This document shows, piece after piece, positions 55,310-64,000 of a stretch of 64,000 bases of DNA (positions are counted from its first letter, which is position 1; each line of letters starts with the position of its first letter). Where the stretch lies: the NCBI GenBank assembly GCA_022925895.1, contig JAKSYS010000044.1:1-64000 (forward strand). The letters run 5' to 3'. Source of the DNA: Fragilaria crotonensis. Lineage: Eukaryota > Bacillariophyta > Fragilariophyceae > Fragilariales > Fragilariaceae. The notes beneath the pieces were generated by a model that was not told the DNA's origin, ran no database searches, and saw only the letters and a list, made by a program, of their open reading frames with translations. The position numbers and the translations under genes were made by a program.

Positions 55310-56791
55310 TTGAAGGAATTTCCACGAAGGAAAACTCACTTCTCGTACCTGTAGCTTCTGGTATGAATTGTACGCCGTATCTTTTGGAATTGTGTCGGAA
55401 GCAAACACGGGTGATCGACAGCATTTTGACACGACGCCGAGAACAATGAACTGACCATGATGTGCCAGCAATTTCCACCTCTGTTCTTCCTCTTGATACT
55501 GCTTCTGCTTCGTTTTCATAGAGCCAATGCAAGTTCATGTGAATTTTGTCCATAAGGACTTTCTCACAAACGAAACACGGAATGCCTCTATATCATGGAA
55601 GGATGACAAACCTGAAAAAGCCGTGCCAGAAGTCGCTAATCACATCAGTGATCCCGACGTGTGTTCCACATTCCTGGCGCAAGCAAAGAGGCGTGCTTTT
55701 CCGGCAGAAATCATTAGCAGTCGTTGTCCAATGGGTGCACACCAAATGTGCAATCCGTGGAATTCCAAGTGGTCGATGTGAACGTTCTCTTGGCAGAGAT
55801 TGACTCATTCGAGTGTGATGCTGCTCCATCTCTGGCGCAAGAGGAGATTGAAACAAATAGGTTTTCCACCTCCGCCACTCAAAGTCAATTGCTGTTTGCT
55901 ATACGCCGAAGGCGACGATGAGTCCTTTGCAGATTTGACACAATACCGCTATACAAGGAAACAATATGCAACAATTTACAAGCATCGGTATCGGTGATAA
56001 GCAACTCAACGGATTCTTGTTATCTGCTGCAACTCTAAGGAGTTCGATTGTGTGGTTGAAAACCTCAGGACCTTTGGGAATGTATTCTTTATGCCTGGCT
56101 GGAGGGACTATTTGTTTCCGTTTCTGAATCGGGCACCAGTTCACAAACCAGACTCTGAGTCTCATGAATTGTGTGCAACACTTTAAGTGAAGGGTTCTTG
56201 CATTCAATGTGGTTGCGTTAAACTTCCGATCTCTATGTCGAATCCTCCTCCCTCCTATGTTCCAATCGTTCCTGATCCAGAGGACTTCATAGTCTTCATG
56301 ACGCCCTTGTTGCTAAAAAGCAAACTATCGCGGTTCCAATGCAGCATCAGACTTTTTGCGAGTGGGGATGGTTGGAAGGCGGTGTGCCTGAGAAGTCGAA
56401 CCCGAACACTTCATTGTGGCTACATACATCAAGAAAGTGGGTGCAATTATATGCAATTTTCAAGATCAATAAGACAGCTATCCTTGCCTTGGAAGCAGGA
56501 TATTGTGGTCAAGCCGACTCCGATGATACTCCTGATGGTGTAGCGAAGAAGGCCGATGTCATAGTAATGAGGTAACAATGTAGTAGTTACGTCAAATACT
56601 TACATGATTGTTATCTACTTCTTGGTGATGGGCATGAAAAAGAAAGCAGGGATCGAGACTATGCATACGGATATGATGTAACTTTCACAAACGAAGTGCG
56701 TTTGGCAATAAGTACAGTATAGTACCTACGTGCGAATACCGTATCACTAGTAGTGGAGCGACGGATCGAGGAAGAAATACGACTTGAAAAA

Positions 56792-56826
56792 CCGTGTGGA
56801 CTCGAACCGCCGCCTTCGAGGTCGTA
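56792..56826 (-). repeat. B-box-like repeat, copy 4 (inverted to copy 3)
   Basis: On the minus strand it reads GGTTCGAGTCC, an exact match to the tRNA B-box consensus, and ends ACACGG followed by TTTTT. The outer context CGACCTCGAAGG resembles copy 1. Confidence 0.75.
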
Positions 56827-57552
56827 TGACAATTGGTTACTTTTGTTTGAAAATAAAATGAATCTGTTCCAAAGAAATCTTTTTGAATACTTATTGCGAC
56901 AAACATCACTTGCTTTCGGACCATTCGACTCAGGGGGATCAATCTGATTGGCTGTCTTTCGTCTCTTTAGGTGCGTTTCATGTGTATGTTGTTTGTTCAT
57001 ATTTCATATGATAAGGAGCAATGGAACAACAAGGAAAGGGAGATACGATGGCGAAACGTACAATGGTTTTTCATACGGGTCATCGCAAGTCATCGCAATC
57101 GCATGAGATCATGATCGAAACGACGTACGGCCATCTGATGCGAGAACGATACACTCCGAAATGTCCGAAATGGTTCCTATGCGCAAAATGGTATCTGTGA
57201 ATAAAAATTTGATAACATTTGGTGCGAATGAGGTGGCAATAAAAGCGTGCTACTGAGTACTCAAGAGTTGTTAGAAATGTCCCAACAACGCGAGCTGCTG
57301 TTGTGACACAAATGTTAGAACTTGACGTCACTAATGTTTCTGGTTTCTGCTGCAAATTGAATTCGGCTTTCAATAGGAATTTACAAAAGGCAACACTGTA
57401 CAATGAGAATGACCGAGGTGACACGCGAAATCCGTTCACAATGAATGGTAGTCTCCTGTAGACTACATCATTCTGAATAACCAGTCTGGGGGGCGGCCAT
57501 TGGCCGCGGTTGTTGCACGACGGTAGAGGAGGTCTGGTAAGTTATACGCATT

Positions 57553-57840
57553 GGAATCTGGAATTCAAAATACATTTTCCAGTACTCTGGACATTGGACA
57601 TGTAGTTTCTACTGCAAAATTTGTACCACGGAATCTGGAATTCAAAATACATTTTCCAGTATTTCTAGACAGATCGAACAAACTGGATATGGCATTAACG
57701 GAGTACTTGTACATAAAATTGTTGTCCTTTCTACACAACGATTCGTACCAAATTATACAATATACATTTCTGGACACAGTGTAAAAAAGTTTTCATGTAG
57801 ATTTCTACTGAAAAATTTGTACCATGTACTTTTCTACCGC
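57553..57840. repeat. degenerate tandem repeat, unit about 77 bases
   Basis: A 32-base segment starting GGAATCTGGAATTCAAAATA occurs at 57553-57584 and 57630-57661. The following CATGTAG...TTTCTACTG...AATTTGTACCA part recurs near 57590-57628 and 57793-57825. Confidence 0.8.
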
Positions 57841-58785
57841 AAATGCTACGTCAGTACGTGGATTAAAAAATAAATATAAACGATTACTTTTGAAAATACA
57901 GTACGACAATATCTGAGTTATTTTAGGTATCCTACTATATTATAAATTAATTGTGTGCGTGCGTGCGTCCGTCTGTTACGGAGTATGACCACTCTGGGGT
58001 ACTGTTGCACTGTTACGTGGATTACATGTACTACAGGTCTACAGTACATAAACGGACGGTAATTTATGTTGAAACGATAGTGTGTTACGTTACTGAACTA
58101 CAATACTGTACGAATTCAAAGTTACTGGATGGAATGCTCATTGAATTTGCTGTGAACAGGTTGCTTGACAAATGCTACTGTAAAATATACCGTGCGATGA
58201 ACTGCAATACTGGGGCATGATAACTACCTGGTACTGTACTTCATGACGTTTCCTACGTTGGTACCATGGTACTGCATACTGTAGGGGAAAAAAGTAGTGG
58301 TACGGAGTACGACCAGGTTGGGGGTACTGTACGTCCAGTTTCCTGTAGTAGACACTCCGATCAAATGTGAGGTACCCACTAGTATATAATAACTTGAACA
58401 CATGTTGTGCGTTGTGCGCACTCGCTACTCGCTACTCAAGACTCAAGATTCCCCTTGTGGCTTGTGGTACAAGTACTGGTACTAGTACCTGGTACTTGTA
58501 CAATATTGTGAATATAGCTGCTACCTGGTACTGGTACGTTTGTCGTATGTCATACTCCCTCTGTACCAGGTGTTCGCCGAGTACTGTACTGTACATCATG
58601 TATGTACAGCTGTACTGTGTTTCATATTATGTCTTAAGTCATGCGCTTACGTTTCTACCCGTACGAGATGCCGGTACCATACTATACTCCAAGCTTGAAT
58701 TCAAGGTCACATGCGAGCGCAACTCAGGGCTAACTCCTGTCCTCCATTACAAGCAAACCTCACTAATCGTTAGCTCAGCACGGTC

Positions 58786-59263
58786 ATGACCCTAATGAGA
58801 ATATTTCGAACGCTGTTGTGTGCGACTATCCTCGCGATGGCTTCGTCCTTTGCGATCCCAAGAGTTGCGAGATCCACAATCTCCTGTGGCCTTGCGAATG
58901 AATCGGTCGAGGGCTCTGCCCCTCCACCTCCCGTTGCCCCTCCAGTAAAGTGCCCAAATTGCGACAAATGTGACGGCAGTGGTAGGTGAGTAACGCATTT
59001 GCACGGTACAGAAACGCTCTTTGGTCATGTTCATGGGGCACATGCGATCTGCTGAAGAGCATTGAAACTAACCGCTACTTCTACTTTTATTTGTATCTGG
59101 TCGAAGAATTCTGGGAGGTATCGGCGTGCTGATTCCGGCGTGGCCGATCAAGGCATACCGACCTTGTCCTAATTTTATTGAACGCGGGGGGCAGTACATT
59201 AGAAGCGGGCAGTCTTTGGATGAGATTGCCTTTGGAGGAGAGAAGAGCCCTGGCGGCAAATAG
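58786..59263 (+). CDS. small plastid-targeted Cys-motif protein (DnaJ-type zinc-finger-like)
   Basis: Two exons: 58786-58985 and 59107-59263, with a 121-base GTGAGT...CGAAG intron in phase 2. The product is 118 residues. Exon 1 encodes a signal peptide ending MASSFAIPR, close to the diatom plastid motif, then a transit-like region and a Pro-rich linker. The mature protein has CPNCDKCDGSGR, a CxxCxxCxGxGR motif like one repeat of a DnaJ/BSD2 zinc finger. Exon 2 continues ILGGIGVLIPAWPIKAYRPC and ends RSGQSLDEIAFGGEKSPGGK. The strict join at GSGR/ILGG and the patterned C terminus suggest a conserved plastid protein family, but I cannot name it. It is convergent with the DUF6824 gene, with about 96 bases between. 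Confidence 0.75.
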
Positions 59264-59359
59264 AAAGAGATATTTCTGACACGAGCCGGATGTAGTCGCT
59301 TTCAAGGAGGACATGTACTTGAACTGTTGAGGCGGTAGCAGTGATGTATTTCCAATCAA

Positions 59360-61317
59360 TTATTTAGCTACAGCTATATGCGCACGGGATCCAATCATAC
59401 CTTGTAGCGCATCGTTGATAGTTTGCTGAGTCAAAGCACCAACAGCACGCAGGGCCCCCCCGTTGCTTTCGACTCGTCGATACTTCGGCAGCAAAGTACT
59501 CGTATCACGTTTCCCATTGTTCGCAAGCCTATTGTATGCTTCTTCGACAATGTCGCTCTCCGATTTACCACTTGCGAGGTACCTGGCCATATCACCGGGA
59601 TCAATGTTGAACAATCCAGCATCCAAATACAGGCTGATGCGATATTCTTCTGCTTTCAACATCTCAGTAATCGTTCCTCTAGCCGTCTCCTGGGCGACTG
59701 TCTCAGCTAGCATAAGGCGACGTGTACAGTCATGTGAAAATTGAGACCCAAGGAGAGTACCATTGCGGATACATACATCGCCATTGGCATCAACCTCCGA
59801 TAAGGTTCTTTTACGGCTCTGCGCATCGCGGAATGTCAATGCTGCATCCACCTCAGAATGGCTTCTTTTACGGTCCTGCGCATCGGGGAGTTCCAACCTC
59901 GAGGGTGCAACCATCCCCGAATGACTCAAACTTTGGTTCTGCCCACCAAGGGTAGTGGAATTCAACCGTGCACGTGAAGAGTCCCCCCTCCCACGTCCTA
60001 ATCCAAGCAATCGGTCTCGTATTACCTAAGAAAGTATGAGGTCAGAGGAGCTACAACCGTCAGAGCGATACAAGCAAAGATGTCACTTACGACAGGTTGG
60101 GGAAAAGCATTTCGAAAATCGTGCATGGGAGCCCTCGGAACCTGAGAGTGGTGTTGCTGAAGCATAGACAGGGTCGGCGATGCTATTGGATCGACCTTCC
60201 TCCCTTGCTGCTGAGCTGCCCACGATAATGCCATTTCCCCCTGTATCTGTCCAAAGTTCGGCATAGCTTTTGGGGAAGATTGAAACAATCCATGTTGTTC
60301 TGGAGGACGATTTGGGTGAAGACCGCTTTGCGCGGCCTGAAACGAGTCGTCAGCGTCTGCCTGTTCAAGTCGATTATCATCTTTTCCATTCTTGGTAGGA
60401 GAAATTCCGTACCTCATTGAGATAACGTCGCGAATTTGCGGAGCACCTTCGCGAAGTGCTTGAGATGTTTTCTCACGAGCCTTTTGATCGCCAATGTCGT
60501 ACCAAAGCCCAAGCTGATCGTTCTTTGCAAGAAAACGACCAGGAGGATTCTGATTTCTGACGGCTCTCACAATGTCACGACTAACCAATGGCTTTTTACG
60601 CTTTGCAGTACGCATGTAAACCAATTTCTGGGCAGCGACCAATTCCCGAAACCTCTCGTTCCCCACGTGATTATTTGTTCCACCTCCCCTTCCACACAGG
60701 ACATCGTTTTCATCTATGGACGATGTTTCGATACCTTCCAACTGCATGTCTTGCATAGATGGCATGATAGCAGACTCGGGAGGAATTTCCAATTTTTTGT
60801 ATGGGCCATTCGATGCCAGAGCACTAGTTTTCTTTGAGTTCGCGTCAGCATCTACCGAAAATGCTGTTTCTTGCGTTCGTCGGCGTCTCGCACCGGCATG
60901 CTCGACAGAATCCTCATGAGAATTTATCGATAAAGCAGAAGCATCCATGTTTGGCTTGGGTGCCAAGAAAGGAAGAAGATTGTTTCGTCCAGCCGTTGCC
61001 AAAGCATGACCTAATTCGAAGTTGACTGCTCGATTCGAAGCCGCAGCTCGTGCTGCTGCCACGGTGGGATTGAAGAATCCCGGTTGATGCACAGATGCGG
61101 CGGAAGATGCAGCCATGATCTGAGCAGCTCTCGCCAGGATTTGATTTTGGTTCATCATGGGCTGGGGCAAAGGAAAGTTAATAGTTCCTAATTGGCGTTG
61201 CATCGAATTCGACAACGAGTTGGGCAGTGACATTCTGCGGGCGGCACTTCCCACAGATTGAGCAGCGTACTCGCTCAGAAACTGTTCTTCCAGGGTCATT
61301 TTCCCTCCACTCGGCAT
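59360..61317 (-). CDS. DUF6824-type protein, possible diatom nuclear factor
   Basis: Two exons: 61317-60091 and 60025-59360, with a 65-base GTAAGT...TTCTTAG intron in phase 0. The product is 630 residues. The central domain at about 200-300 starts ENDVLCGRGGGTNNHVGNERF and includes YMRTAKRKKPLVSRDIVRAV, GRFLAKND, LWYDIGDQKAREKTSQALRE and GAPQIRD. That is the pattern I associate with DUF6824, a domain expanded in diatoms and other stramenopiles whose function is not known to me. The flanks are Ala/Met/Gln-rich with basic RRRRT and Ser/Arg stretches. In exon 2 the unit DAQxRKRxxSEVDA occurs twice (about 446-476), a short internal duplication. The nuclear role is inference from composition. Confidence 0.8.
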
Positions 61318-62433
61318 CTCTGAAATAAGAATCGCAGAAATTCAAAGGGTGGCAACGGAGAGTGAGGTGAAAGTAAAGCACCGGCCGAAAGCAGTAGACG
61401 CAAGGGAACTCTCAAATCGACAATGGAAAACCTGGTCGACCTCAGGCTTTCGTTCGTCACAACAACTGATTTCTAATTATAATGTGTCCCACTCATCAGC
61501 TCATGAGACCGAATTCAGTTAATCATCGCCCACCTGTTGCAAACCAAGATTCGTGTATCCAACAGGAACTCGACCGTGCTATCGACCAACACAAACATGC
61601 ACTTCCTGGCAATGGCAGACAAGGACAGCGGGGAATGATCAACGAAACAGGAGAATTGGAAGGAAAGGAAACGCACCGACTCAAGTGTGTGCAGCCACGT
61701 TCACCGCAAGGACAAGATTGCAATGCAACAATGACCCATGGGCTGTTTCGTAGTGCTAATGTGCCTATTCACGTCTTGATCTTGACGCGACTGCCTTGAC
61801 TGTCCCAAGATTGAATCACGACAAAGGTTGCGAACATTGCCGAACACTGCAGAGCCCTTTAAACGAATATCGGTGTATGCCATAATGTGATCGTTCATTC
61901 TACGGGGGAGTCCGTATGAACCATTATCAACGATTGGATCAAGTTTTGCAACTACAGGAAAATGGTACTCGAGCAATCGTTTCAATCTTGTATCGCTCTC
62001 AAATACCGAAAAATGAGCAGAACCCAGGAAGGAACTCCGAGTTCGCTAACATTGTTGTGGCACTTCAATTATATGCCTACATAGCTGGAGAGAGTCCTGG
62101 ATCCTGAATCCTGACGTGCAAAATACTTTATCACGTACTACGATACGACGTCAACGTGTTGCAGGAATATGAAGCATCAAACTCCAATCAAGGTTTGACA
62201 GTATACAGTACTGTGAGTACGTCATTCCATGTCCCCCTTGCACTCGGACTATGTGAATACAACAAATTAGGACATCGCGCGTAGTTGCTGTACTCCTTTT
62301 CTACTGGGAATATTGTAGCTGTCGACTTCGAGAGTTTAGTTAAGAACAACAACCACAAGCTGGGACTATGTAATCATTATTCGAGAATGCCCTAGTGAAA
62401 TGGAAGCCCTGGGTCGGGTCCAATGAGTCAACA
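61318..62433. other. intergenic, no gene seen
   Basis: Short overlapping frames near 61482-61799 have no recognisable features. Nothing else can be named. Confidence 0.5.
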
Positions 62434-63516
62434 TCATCTACGGATCCTGTTGAGTATTACTCGCCCCGCGAAGGGTTGACCGAGAATCGGTCCGGGAGCC
62501 GGTTCTCGTGTCACTTCGAGGCTGAATCGCGGCCGGTCTCTCCGATCCGATGGGTATGGTTGGGCATTGCTGCCATTCTGCAAAGGTGTTGCTACATTTG
62601 GTATCTGGCAAAGTGGACATGAATTCTTCCGTCGAATCCACAACTTGAGACAATCCACATGAAACGAGTGTTGACAAGGCAGGGCACCGACGCGGTCTCC
62701 ATCCTGTAATGCTACAAAGCATATCGTGCAGTAGTCGGCGTCTTCATTGTCAACAGCGTCGCACGGCCGACAAAAGCGTTTGGTTTTGAGAGTTAACCGT
62801 TGCGGTCGTCGAGCCTCGTCCTCGTCACTAGGTGAGTCGTCCAGTGCGGGGACATCATTTTGGTTATGGTCCTCACGAGAGCGATGAGCTATTCTGCTTG
62901 ATGCTCTCCTTTGATGTACTCGGTGGCGGTCCAACACGTCATTCACCAACTCGGTATTCAACCGGTTATTGCAAAAACAAGCAAGCATGTACTGCCGAGA
63001 GTTGCGTCCTTGCTCTGTGAAGAAGATGAACAACAGTATTACAATGTACCACATCATCACAATCGGCCAGCAGTTCTGCAGAAAGTTTAATGGCGGCGAA
63101 ACCGTGAAACAAGTGATCGACCCATCCGCCGTCAATCCGCATGTATTCTTATTGCTGGGGCAATATGCATCTTGAGCGGAAATCCGGGGACAAGTGCATT
63201 CACGCACTTTTGAGATCAGGGTGTAGTTCCGGTTGGCCCACCCCAAGAGTGATCGGCGGAATGAATTTCTAGAAACGGATCCTGGGAATGTCGCAGGCAC
63301 GTCATGGCTCTTCCGTATGCCGTCAGTACGAGCAGCCTTCAACAAACGGTCCTTCTCGACAATGAAGATGGCACCACTTTCTGCATGCCTCGCTAATGAC
63401 TGGACAGGGAAACTCTCCAAGTTGCACGTTCTCACGGGCTCCCCCATGGCTCCAGCAAATGATCGATGATGACTCGATAGGGTAAGCAGCCAGAGAACGC
63501 AACTTGTTCGCGCCAT
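62434..63516 (-). CDS. transmembrane RING-H2 E3 ubiquitin ligase
   Basis: A single-exon 360-residue protein. An N-terminal signal peptide (MARTSCVLWLLTLSSHHRSFAGA) is followed by a lumenal Cys-containing region. A membrane span lies near 149-168 (CWPIVMMWYIVILLFIFF), then a basic cytosolic linker. The RING-H2 domain at about 258-302 has exact spacing C-x2-C-x14-C-x-H-x2-H-x2-C-x10-C-x2-C (YCTICF, LPCQHSFHVDC, NSCPLCQ). The Cys pair RPCDAV is just before it. Such proteins pass ubiquitin from an E2 to substrates at ER, Golgi or endosomal membranes. The C-terminal 60 residues are Arg/Pro-rich with no further motif. Confidence 0.87.
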   Translation of the reverse strand: MARTSCVLWLLTLSSHHRSFAGAMGEPVRTCNLESFPVQSLARHAESGAIFIVEKDRLLKAARTDGIRKSHDVPATFPGSVSRNSFRRSLLGWANRNYTLISKVRECTCPRISAQDAYCPSNKNTCGLTADGSITCFTVSPPLNFLQNCWPIVMMWYIVILLFIFFTEQGRNSRQYMLACFCNNRLNTELVNDVLDRHRVHQRRASSRIAHRSREDHNQNDVPALDDSPSDEDEARRPQRLTLKTKRFCRPCDAVDNEDADYCTICFVALQDGDRVGALPCQHSFHVDCLKLWIRRKNSCPLCQIPNVATPLQNGSNAQPYPSDRRDRPRFSLEVTREPAPGPILGQPFAGRVILNRIRR

Positions 63517-64000
63517 CGCCCAAGGACCTTTCTGAGTGACGATCCCGACACTTAACTTCCACTCCTTGAAACTTAGAGCAGCACGCTAATGTAATAGTCG
63601 ATTGTCGTCTGGCTCTTGAAGTTATAATTTGCAATGCGCCGGAAGACACTCCACAGGTTCTAGTCCGTACGATGAGGTTGATGGTAGTGAGTAGTGACAA
63701 CGAATATCTGCGAAGAAACGTCTCATAATAGAAAAATGATGCGTCTCTGACTGCGCCTGTGAGCCGAATACAACGAAGCGGTTACAACGTACACAAGGCA
63801 ATGCCAGCTGTCTTGCGCCACGCGTGCTCGTTGATGTCTCTGACTTGGCAGTTGTCATGACGACGACAGCGAAGTCTTCTGCGATCCGTACCGGTACTTG
63901 TACTCCATAATCCGTACTCCCTCCTAGTAAGCCTCGTCCAGAGTCCAGTTAGTACAGCATAACCTGGTGCCAGCACATTTGTACTCCGAGTTCCTCTCTA
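63517..64000. other. intergenic at the window edge
   Basis: The upstream region of the RING-H2 gene. No supported gene. GTACCGGTAC lies near 63889. Confidence 0.45.

Larger units (their letters stand above)
54169..58785. other. 4.6 kb gene-poor DNA with repeats and decayed coding pieces
   Basis: No intact gene is recognised. Broken protein-like pieces appear at 54376-54645, 54950-55100 (including PRSARACFLCKCC, a Cys-rich tail) and 55527-55781. These resemble decayed transposon proteins of undetermined family. An inverted pair of the B-box-like motif brackets 55280-56826. AT-rich near-tandem repeats lie at 57553-57840, and GTAC-rich DNA fills 57990-58620. Confidence 0.4.

Noticed and set aside
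61482-61799. 105-codon plus-strand frame
   Set aside because: It has low hydrophobic content, no motif and overlapping frames on both strands; not supported as a gene.

Overview
This window looks like nuclear DNA of a diatom or a close photosynthetic stramenopile. Three or four proteins start with a signal peptide followed by a cleavage context resembling the diatom ASAFAP motif (SAFT, SSAFAS, SSFAIP, ESFTP), as expected for a secondary plastid with four membranes. Introns are short (about 63 to 121 bases) with GT-AG ends, and several families are typical of diatoms (DUF6824-type protein, ankyrin proteins with LPLH repeats, plastid fibrillin). Intergenic DNA is full of GTAC/TAC-rich sequence. 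I cannot name the species.

Layout. 0.8-10 kb: a plastid fibrillin and an LRR protein share a divergent promoter region, followed by a Golgi-type sulfotransferase and a large ankyrin protein. 10.5-12.5 kb: a three-exon thiamine-pyrophosphate enzyme of the acetolactate synthase type. 12.8-17.9 kb: a PIF/Harbinger-type DNA transposon with transposase and a second gene, inserted inside an older MITE-like element; both have TAA/TTA target duplications. 18-31 kb: an orphan protein, a twin-CX9C protein, a nucleotide-sugar/PAPS transporter, a second ankyrin protein with a one-base frame break, a single-pass glycoprotein, and the exocyst subunit EXO84. 31-34 kb: gene-free DNA with a long hairpin and repeats. 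34-44 kb: a 1693-residue NB-ARC/TPR protein, a 97-residue protein, two orphans and an Old Yellow Enzyme with a one-base frame break. 44-50.7 kb: decayed DNA, two plastid-targeted proteins and a perfect 40-copy heptamer array. 50.7-54.2 kb: actin-related protein ARP4 and a BAR-domain protein. 54-58.8 kb: repeats and decayed DNA. 58.8-63.5 kb: a small plastid zinc-type protein, a DUF6824 protein and a membrane RING-H2 protein.

The genes are ordinary single eukaryotic genes with no operon logic. They cover plastid maintenance (fibrillin and small plastid proteins), secretion and membrane shape (EXO84, BAR, sulfotransferase, SLC35-type transporter, RING-H2), chromatin (ARP4, possibly DUF6824), mitochondria (twin CX9C) and ligand-sensing scaffolds (NB-ARC/TPR, ankyrins).

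The most notable points for follow-up are the intact-looking nested Harbinger element with an unrecognised second gene, the NLR-like protein, the intergenic palindrome CTACCGGTAG present seven times, two inverted pairs of a tRNA B-box-like motif, and a 106-base hairpin. Gene models spanning introns were assembled by eye from splice signals and reading phase; none was checked by alignment or RNA data.
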